Shown: positions 16,054-24,865 of the stretch, one piece after another | Position numbering within the stretch: the stretch's first letter is position 1 | How the letters are laid out: each line of letters begins with the position of its first letter | The notes under the pieces: model-generated | What the model was told of the DNA's origin: nothing | Database searches by the model: none | What the model saw: only the letters and a program-made list of their open reading frames with translations | Translations under genes and position numbers: made by a program | Assembly (NCBI RefSeq): GCF_007713685.1 | Contig: NZ_VMRJ01000004.1 | Span: 717,700-781,699 of the forward strand | DNA length: 64,000 nucleotides | Direction of reading: 5' to 3' | DNA from: Hymenobacter setariae | Lineage (GTDB): Bacteria; Bacteroidota; Bacteroidia; Cytophagales; Hymenobacteraceae

Positions 16054-18380
16054 AAAGGAAACTATGGGCCGTTGCGGCCGCCATCTTAAGCTTAGGCTGG
16101 AGCGCACCGGCCGCTGCCCAGCAGGCTCCTACTAGCCCACGTGCTATCGCGGTTATTCCACAGCCCGTGCGGCTGGTGCCCGGCACCGGTAGCTTCGCTA
16201 TCACGGCGTCCACTAAGATTTACGTCGGCCCCAAAAACGACGAACTGCGCCGCATTGGGCAGTCGCTGAGCCAGGAGATAGCGCGTGCCACCGGCGTGCA
16301 GCCCGCTGTGGTGCCCACTGCGCCGGGCAAGCAGCAGGCAGGCTCTATCTACCTGAAGCTAACGGCCTCTGCCGATACCCTAGGCGCCGAGGGCTACACG
16401 CTCAGCGTGCAGCCGACGCAGGTGGTACTGGCTGCCAACCAGCCACAGGGTCTGTTCCTAGGTACCCAAACCATCCGGCAATTGCTGCCTGCCCAGCGCA
16501 CGGTGGGCGCCAGCCTACCAGTCATGGAGGTGGCTGATAAGCCGCGCTACCAGTGGCGCGGCATGCACCTCGACGTGAGCCGCCACTTCTTCCCGACCGA
16601 GTTCGTGAAGCAGTATATCGACTATCTGGCGCTGCACAAAATGAACACCTTCCACTGGCATCTGACCGATGACCAGGGCTGGCGCATCGAAATCAAGAAA
16701 TACCCTAAGCTGACCACGCTGGGCGGCTTCCGCGAGGGCACCCTCATTGGGCACTACGGCGCCAAGGTGCCGGAGTACGACAACGTGCGCTACGGCGGCT
16801 TCTACACCCAGGAGCAGATAAAGGAGGTCGTGAAGTACGCGCAAGACCGCTACATCACGGTGGTGCCCGAAATCGAGATGCCCGGCCACGCGCTGGCGGC
16901 TCTCACGGCCTATCCCGAGCTTTCGTGCACCGGCGGGCCGTTTAAAGTAGGCCAGACCTGGGGCGTGTACGACGACATTTTTTGTGCCGGCAACGAGCAG
17001 ACGTTCGCTTTTCTGCAGGACGTGCTGACGGAGGTAATGCCGCTGTTTCCGAGCAAGACCGTGCACATTGGGGGCGACGAAGCACCTAAGACCCGCTGGA
17101 AAGTCTGCCCCAAGTGCCAGGCCCGCATCAAGGCCGAGCACCTCAAAGACGAGCACGAGTTACAGAGCTACTTCGTGCAGCGCATGGAGAAATTCGTGAA
17201 TAGCAGGGGCAAAACCATCATGGGCTGGGATGAAATCCTGGAGGGTGGCCTGGCTCCTAATGCCGCCGTGATGTCGTGGCGCGGCATGGAAGGCGGCATG
17301 GCCGCCGCCAAGCAAAAGCACCAGGTGGTCATGACGCCCGGCGAGTTTGTGTACTTCGACCACGCTCAGGGTGAAGCCAGCTTGGAGCCGCTCAACATTG
17401 GCGGCTACCTGCCCTTGGAAAAAGTCTATTCCTTCGAGCCTACTCCTTCGGAGCTAAGCGCTGACGAAAAGAAATACATCCTAGGTGCCCAGGCCAACCT
17501 CTGGACCGAATATATCCCCACCACGCAGCAAGTCGAGTACATGGTGCTGCCCCGCATGTCGGCTCTGGCCGAAGTGCTCTGGACGCCCGCCCGCCAGAAA
17601 GACTGGGAGAGCTTCAAAGTGCGCATGCAGCCGCAATACCAGCGCTTCGCGGCCCTAGATGCCAACTACGCCAAAAGCGCCTTCAACGTGCGCCAGCAGT
17701 TCGCACCCGACACCACCAAAGGCGGCGACATGGTAAGCCTGCTACTCGACGCCACCGGTCCGCAGATTACATACACGCTCGACGGCACAGCGCCTACGCC
17801 AGCCTCTACTGCCTACACAGGGCCATTTGCTCTTACCACCTCGGCTACTGTGAAAGCGGCCTCGTTTGAGAAGGGGCAGCCAGCAGGCAAAATGACTAGC
17901 ACCGACGTGCTCGCGCACAAAGCGTTTGCCATCCCTACCAAGCTGGCCGCCGCGCCCCACAAAAACTATCGGGGCACCGGCGCACTTACGCTGGTCGATG
18001 GCCTGAAAGGCTCGCGCAGCCACACCGATGGGCACTGGCTCGGGTTCCTAGGCGATAACTTAGCGGCGACGCTCGACTTGAAGAAAGCCACCGAAATCAG
18101 CTCCGTACGCAGCACTTTTTTGCAAAAGCCTGAAGACAAAATCCTCTTGCCGACCACTTTGGAAGTAGCCGTGTCGACCGATGGGCGCACCTACAAAACG
18201 GTGTACTCGGCACCCGTAGCAGCGGCCCAGCCCGGCACAGGCATCAGCGAGGTGAAGGCTGAATGGAAAAAAACCAAAGCCCGCTTCGTGCGAGTTACCG
18301 CTAAAAATGCCCAGCCGGCAGCAGCCAATCAGCAGGCACCCGACACCTGGCTGTTTGCCGATGAGTTGGTGGTGCAGTAA
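16050..18380 (+). CDS. Secreted beta-N-acetylhexosaminidase, GH20 (with CBM-like tail)
   Basis: The 776-residue protein begins with a signal peptide (MKRKLWAVAAAILSLGWSAPAAAQ). It then has a GH20b N-terminal domain (about 30-165) and a GH20 barrel (about 170-530) with WRGMHLDVSRHF, WHLTDDQGWRIEI and the catalytic Asp343-Glu344 pair in HIGGDEAPKTRW. The last 240 residues carry a chitobiase-type C-terminal domain (ITYTLDGTAPTPAS) and an F5/8 type C-like sandwich. It releases terminal beta-linked GlcNAc or GalNAc by substrate-assisted catalysis. It starts inside the ROK kinase stop codon. A second GH20 lies at 22483 with a different tail. Confidence 0.94.
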   Translation: MKRKLWAVAAAILSLGWSAPAAAQQAPTSPRAIAVIPQPVRLVPGTGSFAITASTKIYVGPKNDELRRIGQSLSQEIARATGVQPAVVPTAPGKQQAGSIYLKLTASADTLGAEGYTLSVQPTQVVLAANQPQGLFLGTQTIRQLLPAQRTVGASLPVMEVADKPRYQWRGMHLDVSRHFFPTEFVKQYIDYLALHKMNTFHWHLTDDQGWRIEIKKYPKLTTLGGFREGTLIGHYGAKVPEYDNVRYGGFYTQEQIKEVVKYAQDRYITVVPEIEMPGHALAALTAYPELSCTGGPFKVGQTWGVYDDIFCAGNEQTFAFLQDVLTEVMPLFPSKTVHIGGDEAPKTRWKVCPKCQARIKAEHLKDEHELQSYFVQRMEKFVNSRGKTIMGWDEILEGGLAPNAAVMSWRGMEGGMAAAKQKHQVVMTPGEFVYFDHAQGEASLEPLNIGGYLPLEKVYSFEPTPSELSADEKKYILGAQANLWTEYIPTTQQVEYMVLPRMSALAEVLWTPARQKDWESFKVRMQPQYQRFAALDANYAKSAFNVRQQFAPDTTKGGDMVSLLLDATGPQITYTLDGTAPTPASTAYTGPFALTTSATVKAASFEKGQPAGKMTSTDVLAHKAFAIPTKLAAAPHKNYRGTGALTLVDGLKGSRSHTDGHWLGFLGDNLAATLDLKKATEISSVRSTFLQKPEDKILLPTTLEVAVSTDGRTYKTVYSAPVAAAQPGTGISEVKAEWKKTKARFVRVTAKNAQPAAANQQAPDTWLFADELVVQ

Positions 18381-18435
18381 GCTGTGCCGTGCAGTTCCTT
18401 AGTCTTATTCCCATCCTAGTTCTATTCCCCGTAGT

Positions 18436-19731
18436 ATGCCGAAAGTAGCTCCTCCAACCAGCGCAAACACGCTGCCTCCCCCGGCCAGCAGTCAGCAAAA
18501 CCGCTCGATTGTCATTATCGGGGCGCTGTTTTTCATCTTCGGGTTCGTTACCTGGCTCAACTCGGTACTGATTCCGTACCTGAAAATTTCCTGCGAGCTG
18601 ACCAACTTCGAAGCGTACCTGGTTACGTTCGCTTTCTACATCTCGTACCTAGTGATGGCCATTCCATCGGCCTGGGTGCTCAAAGTCACGGGCTTTAAGA
18701 AAGGGATGTCGGCCGGGTTGCTGGTAATGGGCGTCGGGGCACTGTTGTTTGTGCCAGCAGCCCTCACGCGCACCTACGGGCTGTTCTTGCTGGGTTTGTT
18801 TGTGCAAGGCACTGGCTTGGCCGTGCTGCAAACGGCCGCTAATCCTTACATCACCATCCTAGGTCCCCGCGAAAGCGCCGCCAAGCGCATCAGCATCATG
18901 GGCATCTGCAATAAGGTAGCCGGAGCACTAGCGCCAGTAGCCCTAGGTGCCGTGGCCCTTAAAGACGCCGATGCCCTCGTGAAGCGCCTAGGCAGCATGG
19001 ACCCTGCCGCTAAAGCCACCGAGCTCGACGCCCTAGCCGCCCGCGTGGTTACGCCCTACCTGCTCATGCTGGGCGTGCTGGTGCTACTAGCCGTGCTCAT
19101 CTACTTCTCGTCGCTGCCCGAAATCGACACCGACCACGAAGACGAAGCCGTAGCCGCTGCCAACACCAACAAGTCGAGCGTCTTTCATTTTCCGCACCTG
19201 ATACTAGGCGCGCTGGCCATGTTCTTTTACGTGGGTGTAGAAGTAATTGCGGGCGACACCATCATTAGCTACGGCGCCTCGCAGGGCATTGCGCTCAGCA
19301 CTGCCAAGTTCTTCACCACGTGCACGCTAATAGCCATGATTGTGGGCTACGGCGTGGGTATTGTGGCCATTCCGCGGCTCATTTCGCAGGAGAAAGCATT
19401 GCAGGTTTCGGCCGTTACGGGGGTGCTGTTTGCCCTAGGTGCCCTTTTCACTCACGGCTACACGTCGGTGTTATTCATCTCGCTGCTGGGCTTGGCCAAT
19501 TCGCTCATCTTCCCGGCCATCTGGCCGCTGGCCATTGAGGGGCTGGGGCGCTTTACCAAGCTGGGCTCGTCGCTGCTGATTATGGCCATTGCTGGGGGTG
19601 CGGTGCTGCCGCCCTTGTATGGGCTATTGGCCGACCATTCTTCGCCCCAACACGCTTACTGGCTGGTAGTTCCGTGTTACTTATTTCTGCTGTTCTACGG
19701 CGTGGCTGGGCATAAAGTCCGGCGCGCCTAA
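18436..19731 (+). CDS. Sugar:cation MFS transporter, FucP/GluP/NagP type
   Basis: The 431-residue protein has about twelve hydrophobic segments. It carries FucP-family marks: FIFGFVTWLNSVLIPYLK in the first segment, GTGLAVLQTAANPYITILGP near 125-145, and GVEVIAGDTIISYG near 262. FucP-family proteins move fucose, glucose/galactose or GlcNAc across the inner membrane with cations. Placement between two hexosaminidases and next to nagB favours GlcNAc (NagP), but fucose from the GH29 enzymes is a reasonable alternative. No fucose isomerase or fuculokinase is in the window. A perfect hairpin follows directly after the stop. Confidence 0.9.
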   Translation: MPKVAPPTSANTLPPPASSQQNRSIVIIGALFFIFGFVTWLNSVLIPYLKISCELTNFEAYLVTFAFYISYLVMAIPSAWVLKVTGFKKGMSAGLLVMGVGALLFVPAALTRTYGLFLLGLFVQGTGLAVLQTAANPYITILGPRESAAKRISIMGICNKVAGALAPVALGAVALKDADALVKRLGSMDPAAKATELDALAARVVTPYLLMLGVLVLLAVLIYFSSLPEIDTDHEDEAVAAANTNKSSVFHFPHLILGALAMFFYVGVEVIAGDTIISYGASQGIALSTAKFFTTCTLIAMIVGYGVGIVAIPRLISQEKALQVSAVTGVLFALGALFTHGYTSVLFISLLGLANSLIFPAIWPLAIEGLGRFTKLGSSLLIMAIAGGAVLPPLYGLLADHSSPQHAYWLVVPCYLFLLFYGVAGHKVRRA

Positions 19732-19733
19732 GT

Positions 19734-19766
19734 GCTTGCTCCAAAGATTAAATCTTTGGAGCAAGC
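19734..19766 (+). other. Perfect 15-bp hairpin between MFS and GH2 genes
   Basis: GCTTGCTCCAAAGAT (19734-19748) pairs without mismatch with ATCTTTGGAGCAAGC (19752-19766) around the loop TAA. It begins three bases after the transporter stop and lies 19 bases before the GH2 start. CTCGTTTACT follows, so the U-tract is weak. It could terminate part of the transcripts or protect the upstream mRNA end. Confidence 0.6.
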
Positions 19767-19785
19767 TCGTTTACTCTCCTTCCGA

Positions 19786-22458
19786 ATGACAAGATTTCGC
19801 TACCTGCTTTTTCTTCTTGCGCTAGCCAGCATCTCTCCGCTGGCTGCCCAGCAACGCTACGAGCTGAACTCCGGCTGGGTGGCCCAGCCCATCAGCAAAG
19901 TCACGGTTACGGGCGCGCAGCTTTCGCAGCCCGGCTATGCCCTAGGGGGCTGGCAGCCGGCCGTGGTGCCGGGCACCGTGCTCACTACCCAACTGACTAA
20001 CAAGCAGGTGCCCGACCCATTCTTTGGGATGAACAACGAGCGCATCCCGGATATCTACAAAACTGGGCGCGACTATTATACCTACTGGTTTGTCAAGGAC
20101 TTCCAGGAGGCACCAGCCACTGGCGACGGCCAGGTGTGGCTGCACCTGCGCGGTGTGAACTACAGCTGCGAGGTGTATTTGAACGGGCAGAAGCTCAACA
20201 AAAAGACGCACCACGGCATGTTCTTGCGGCAGGCCTACAACATCACGCCTTACCTAGCCAAGAGCGGCCGCAACCGCCTGGCCGTGGTGGTGTACCCGCC
20301 CGACCCCGTAGGCAACCCTAACGGCGGCCAAGGCGGCGACGGCACCATTGCCCGCAACGTGAGCACGCAGTACACGGCCGGCTGGGACTGGATTCGGCCC
20401 ATCCGCGACCGCAACACGGGCATCTGGGACAAGGTAACGATTGAGAAAACGCGGGCTATCAATGTCAAAAACCCGCACGTAATAACCCGCGTGCCCGGCG
20501 TGCGTCTGCCTAAAGGCCCGCAGGCACCGGCCACCATCCAGGTAACGACCGAGCTAGAAAACCCGACCGCCAAGCCGGTGGCCGGCGTGGTGCAGTACAC
20601 CCTAGGGGGCCAAGTGGTGAAGCAGGCCGTGACAGTGCCCGCCCGCAGCACCAAGCAGGTGAGCTTGCCTGCCCTTACGCTCCAGAATCCTAAGCTGTGG
20701 TGGCCCAGCGGCTACGGTCCGCAAAATCTGTACCCCTCCAAGGTACAATTCCTGACGGGCGGTAAAACCGTGTCGGATGAGGAAACTATGCAAGTGGGCG
20801 TACGAGAAATCCAGCACCACTGGAACAGCAAAACCGAGAGCATGCAGGTGCTGGTGAACGGTCAGAAGCTGTTTATCAAGGGCGGCAACTGGATTATCTC
20901 CGACGCCATGCTGCGCTTCACGAAGGCGCGCTACGATGCCGAAATCCGGTTTCACCGCGACATGAACCTCAACCTGATTCGGGTGTGGGGTGGGGCGCTG
21001 GTCGAGCGCCCCGAGTTTTACGAGGCCTGCGACAAGTACGGGATGCTCGTGATGCAGGACTTCTGGATGAGCGGCGATGCTAACGGCCGTTGGGTAGACC
21101 CCATGAAGCTGGAGGACCAGTACACTCGTCGCAAGTACCCCAACGACCACCGCCTGTTCGTGAACTCGGTGGCCGACCAACTCAAGCTGGTGCGTAACTA
21201 CCCCTCACTGGCCATTTGGTGCGGTGGCAACGAGATTACGCCACCTAAGGACATTCTGGCGGCTATGCAGGACACGCTGCTGCCCCGCCTCGACGGTACG
21301 CGTTGGTTTATCCCGTTCTCCAACTCCGACAGCATGTCGTACAACAACCTAGGTGGCAACGGCGATGGCCCCTATGGTATTCAGCCGATTAGTACCTTCT
21401 GGGGGCACCGCACTTTTCCCTTTAACTCGGAAGTGGGCTCGGTAGGCGTGGGCGATGCAGAGTCGCTGGAGCGCTTCCTGCTGCCCGCCAATATGGTGCC
21501 GCCGCGCTACCTAGGGCCGCGCACCGCCAGCAGCAAGGGCGATACCCCCACCGAGCAGGTAGACTCGGTGTGGACCTACCACACCTACATCGGCTACGAG
21601 CAGTACCTGCTGCCCTACGGCGCGCCCAAAGACATTCGCGACTTCGGCCTGAAGGCTCAACTCGTGAACTACGACCAGTACCGCGCCCTCATGGAAGGCT
21701 TTAGCTCGCACATGTGGGACTGGTACACGGGCAGCATCATCTGGAAAACGCAGAACCCCTGGACCGCCCTACGCGGCCAGATGTACGACTACTACCTCGA
21801 CCCCAACGCCTGCCTCTACGGCCTGCGCACCGGCAGCGAACCGCTGCACGTGATGTACAACCCCGTGGACAGCATGGTGACGCTCGTCAACAACGGCTTC
21901 GAGGTGAAGCGCGACATGATGCTGGTGGTAGACGCCTACGACATGGCCGGCAAGAAAACGCCCGTGACGCAGGTAATCGTCGAAATCAACCCCTCGTCCT
22001 CTAAACGCTACCTACCCATCAACGGGTTGGTACGGAAGCTAGGCCAGCAGCAAGGCATGTTCTTGTCGCTGCAATTGCAGGACTTCGATAAAAAGGTCAT
22101 CAGCAATAATTTCTACTGGCTGCCCGATGCTAAAGGCGAGTACTCAGGGCTAAAAGGCATGGGTAAAGCGAGCCCTAGGGTAACTACCCGGCAAGTAGCC
22201 GCCGGCAAGCTGGAAGTCACGCTCAGCAACCCGGCCGGCGCGCCAGTGGCCTTCTTCAACCGCGTGGCCCTGGTAAACCCTACCACGCAGAAGCGCATCC
22301 TACCGGTGTTTTACAGCGACAACTACGTGTCGGTGCTGCCGGGTGGTAGCCAGACCGTGACGCTCGACTATACGCCCTCGCCTAACGTGCCCACCCCCGT
22401 GGTGTCGGTAGAGGGCTGGAATGTGACCAAGCAGCTTGTGCCCGTAGCCGGTAAGTAA
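19786..22458 (+). CDS. Secreted GH2 exo-glycosidase (beta-mannosidase / exo-glucosaminidase type)
   Basis: The ATG at 19786 gives a proper signal peptide (MTRFRYLLFLLALASISPLAAQ); a longer frame begins inside the preceding hairpin and is rejected. The 890-residue protein has the GH2 order: sugar-binding jelly roll (about 30-200), immunoglobulin-like domain (about 230-340), TIM barrel (about 345-660) and C-terminal beta domains. The acid/base is Glu483 in WCGGNEITPP and the likely nucleophile is Glu549 in FNSEVGSVG. The DPFFGMNN and HLRGVNYSCEVYLNG regions resemble exo-beta-D-glucosaminidases and beta-mannosidases of GH2. Which sugar it cleaves cannot be fixed from sequence. A beta-mannosidase would act on the N-glycan core; an exo-glucosaminidase on chitosan-like ends. 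Confidence 0.9.
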   Translation: MTRFRYLLFLLALASISPLAAQQRYELNSGWVAQPISKVTVTGAQLSQPGYALGGWQPAVVPGTVLTTQLTNKQVPDPFFGMNNERIPDIYKTGRDYYTYWFVKDFQEAPATGDGQVWLHLRGVNYSCEVYLNGQKLNKKTHHGMFLRQAYNITPYLAKSGRNRLAVVVYPPDPVGNPNGGQGGDGTIARNVSTQYTAGWDWIRPIRDRNTGIWDKVTIEKTRAINVKNPHVITRVPGVRLPKGPQAPATIQVTTELENPTAKPVAGVVQYTLGGQVVKQAVTVPARSTKQVSLPALTLQNPKLWWPSGYGPQNLYPSKVQFLTGGKTVSDEETMQVGVREIQHHWNSKTESMQVLVNGQKLFIKGGNWIISDAMLRFTKARYDAEIRFHRDMNLNLIRVWGGALVERPEFYEACDKYGMLVMQDFWMSGDANGRWVDPMKLEDQYTRRKYPNDHRLFVNSVADQLKLVRNYPSLAIWCGGNEITPPKDILAAMQDTLLPRLDGTRWFIPFSNSDSMSYNNLGGNGDGPYGIQPISTFWGHRTFPFNSEVGSVGVGDAESLERFLLPANMVPPRYLGPRTASSKGDTPTEQVDSVWTYHTYIGYEQYLLPYGAPKDIRDFGLKAQLVNYDQYRALMEGFSSHMWDWYTGSIIWKTQNPWTALRGQMYDYYLDPNACLYGLRTGSEPLHVMYNPVDSMVTLVNNGFEVKRDMMLVVDAYDMAGKKTPVTQVIVEINPSSSKRYLPINGLVRKLGQQQGMFLSLQLQDFDKKVISNNFYWLPDAKGEYSGLKGMGKASPRVTTRQVAAGKLEVTLSNPAGAPVAFFNRVALVNPTTQKRILPVFYSDNYVSVLPGGSQTVTLDYTPSPNVPTPVVSVEGWNVTKQLVPVAGK

Positions 22459-22482
22459 CCCCTCCCCTAGCCCCCAGCCGCC

Positions 22483-24777
22483 GTGTCAATCAAACCACTC
22501 CTTTGTTTAGTTGGATGCCTGCTGGTGGGGCGGGTGGCAGGCGCGCAGTCGGCGGGCGCAGCCTACCCCCTGATTCCGTACCCGACTTCGCTGGTGCCGG
22601 CCAGCGGTAGTTTCGCCGTCACGGGGGCTACCCGCTTGGCGCTACCAGTTGGGGACAAGTTCGCGCAGGAGGGCCAGCAGCTACAGCACCTGCTGGCCAA
22701 CGGCCTGGGCAAGCCGCTGCCGACCGCTAAGCTGGCCACTGCCAACAGCATCGCGCTAGTGTACGACCCGGCCATTACGGCGCCCGAGGGCTACCGCCTC
22801 ACCATCACGCCCCAACGCGTGACGCTGGCGGCCAAGGAACCAGCTGGCATGTTCCGGGCGGTGCAAACGGTGCGGCAGTTGCTGCCTCCCACCATCGAGA
22901 AGCTAGGTAAGGCCACTACTTTGCGCCTGCCCGCCGTGCAGATTCAAGACCAGCCGGCCTATAGCTGGCGCGGCATGCACCTCGACGTATCGCGCCATTT
23001 TTTCTCGGTCGAGTACCTCAAAAAGTACCTCGACCTACTGGCGCTCTACAAGTTCAACAAGCTGCACCTGCACCTGACCGACGACCAGGGCTGGCGCATC
23101 GAGATTAAGAAATACCCCGAGCTAACCACCCTAGGAGGCTGGCGCACGCTCAATAACCAGGATTCGGCCTGCATCAAGAAATCGAAGGATAACCCCGATT
23201 TCGCTCTCGACCTCAAGCACCTGCGCCAGCGCAACGGCCGCACCGAGTACGGCGGCTTTTACACCCAGCAGCAGCTCAAAGACATCATTGCCTTCGCGGC
23301 GGCGCGGCACATCGAAATCATCCCCGAAATCGACATGCCCGGCCACATGATGGCCGCCCTGCGCGCCTACCCCGCTCTGAGCTGCACCGGCACCGCTACC
23401 TGGGGCAAGGAGTTTTCGGTGCCGCTGTGCCCTTGCAACGAGGGCACCTACGAGTTTGCCCAAAACGTGCTGAGCGAGGTGGCCGCCCTCTTCCCGAGCC
23501 GCTACGTGCATATCGGCGCCGACGAGGTGGAAAAAACCACCTGGGCCCAGGCCGGCGCCTGTACTGAGTTGATGCAAAAAGAAGGCCTCAAGAACGTGAA
23601 TGAGCTGCAGAGCTACTTCGTGCGCCGCATCGAGCGCTTTTTGCAGAGTAAGGGCAAAAAGATGATAGGCTGGGATGAGGTGCTCGACGGCGGCGTAGAT
23701 GCCTCGGCTACCGTGATGTATTGGCGCACCTGGGTGCCCGACGCGCCGCTGCGCGCTGCCCGCAACGGCAACCAGGTCGTAATGACCCCCAACAATCCGC
23801 TGTACTTCGACTACCTACCCGATAAAAACTCGCTGGCCCAGGTTTACCAGCTCCAGCCTACCCCCCCAGCGCTGCTGGGCACCGACGCCGCGAAAGCCAT
23901 CCTAGGTGCCCAGGCCAACCTCTGGACCGAGCAAGTGCCCACCGAAAACCGCGCCGATTATATGGTGCTGCCCCGCATGACGGCCCTAGCCGAAGTGGTG
24001 TGGACCAACAAGCCCGACTTCGCGGCCTACCAGCGGCGCCTGAAAGCGCACTACCCTCGCCTAGGCAAGTTGGGAGTGCACTATCGCGTGCCCGACCTAG
24101 GTGGTTTCGTCGAGGAAAGCGTCTTCACGACCAGCACCCAGCTAGCGGTGCAAAAGCCGCTCGACAACCTGACGCTGCGCTACACCACCGACGGCAGCGT
24201 GCCCACCGCCGCTTCTCCGGTGCTGGCCAAGCCCCTAGCCATTAGCCAGCCCACGACCATCAAGCTGGCCGCCTACACCCCCGAGGGTCTGAAAGGCGAC
24301 ACCTACACCATTAATTACAAACAGCAGAACTACGCTGAACCGGCGCGCACCCAAGCAGCTAATGCTGGCCTCATGGCCACCTATTTCGACGGCTATTTCC
24401 CAAAGTCGGCCGCGATGCAGCAGGCCACGGCCAAGGGCAGCACTGTAGTAAACGCCGTAGCCGTGCCCATGCAGGCCGAGACTGATAAATTCGGGGTGCA
24501 GTTCCGCGGCTACCTCGACGTACCGACTACTGGCATCTACACCTTCTACCTGACCTGTGACGACGGTGGCGTACTACGCATTGCTGACCGCATGGTGGTG
24601 GATAACGGCGGCCTGCACTCAGCCATTGAGAAGAGCGGCCAAGTGGCCTTGGCCCAAGGTTTGCAGCCCTTCGCGCTCGACTTCGTGGAGGGCGGCGGCG
24701 GGTATTCGCTCCTTCTGAAATACAGCCTTAACGGCAGCGCACCACAGCCCTTGCCAGCCGGCTGGCTCCGACATTAA
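22483..24777 (+). CDS. Secreted beta-N-acetylhexosaminidase, GH20, with C-terminal PA14 domain
   Basis: Translation starts at GTG 22483, 24 bases after the GH2 stop, and gives a signal peptide (MSIKPLLCLVGCLLVGRVAGAQ). Of 764 residues, about 28-160 form the GH20b domain and 165-530 the catalytic barrel. The barrel has HLTDDQGWRIEI and the catalytic Asp347-Glu348 in HIGADEVEKTTW. Then comes a chitobiase C-like region (LRYTTDGSVPTAAS). Residues about 630-760 are a PA14-type beta barrel: GLMATYFDGYFP, VQFRGYLDVPTTGIYTFYL, DDGGVLRIADRMVVDNGG. The PA14 module probably binds glycan. The first GH20 lacks it, so the two hexosaminidases likely differ in substrate. Confidence 0.94.
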   Translation: MSIKPLLCLVGCLLVGRVAGAQSAGAAYPLIPYPTSLVPASGSFAVTGATRLALPVGDKFAQEGQQLQHLLANGLGKPLPTAKLATANSIALVYDPAITAPEGYRLTITPQRVTLAAKEPAGMFRAVQTVRQLLPPTIEKLGKATTLRLPAVQIQDQPAYSWRGMHLDVSRHFFSVEYLKKYLDLLALYKFNKLHLHLTDDQGWRIEIKKYPELTTLGGWRTLNNQDSACIKKSKDNPDFALDLKHLRQRNGRTEYGGFYTQQQLKDIIAFAAARHIEIIPEIDMPGHMMAALRAYPALSCTGTATWGKEFSVPLCPCNEGTYEFAQNVLSEVAALFPSRYVHIGADEVEKTTWAQAGACTELMQKEGLKNVNELQSYFVRRIERFLQSKGKKMIGWDEVLDGGVDASATVMYWRTWVPDAPLRAARNGNQVVMTPNNPLYFDYLPDKNSLAQVYQLQPTPPALLGTDAAKAILGAQANLWTEQVPTENRADYMVLPRMTALAEVVWTNKPDFAAYQRRLKAHYPRLGKLGVHYRVPDLGGFVEESVFTTSTQLAVQKPLDNLTLRYTTDGSVPTAASPVLAKPLAISQPTTIKLAAYTPEGLKGDTYTINYKQQNYAEPARTQAANAGLMATYFDGYFPKSAAMQQATAKGSTVVNAVAVPMQAETDKFGVQFRGYLDVPTTGIYTFYLTCDDGGVLRIADRMVVDNGGLHSAIEKSGQVALAQGLQPFALDFVEGGGGYSLLLKYSLNGSAPQPLPAGWLRH

Positions 24778-24865
24778 GTTGCTTACTACTTGTTCATTAT
24801 CCCCTAGGCCCTCCTAACTAGGCTTTGCTCTCCCCCTCTCCGCTTCAGTTGATTTTGTGCGTTTT

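Noticed and set aside
16515-17156. 213-codon minus-strand ORF
   Set aside because: Antisense to the GH20 catalytic domain; no protein-like features.
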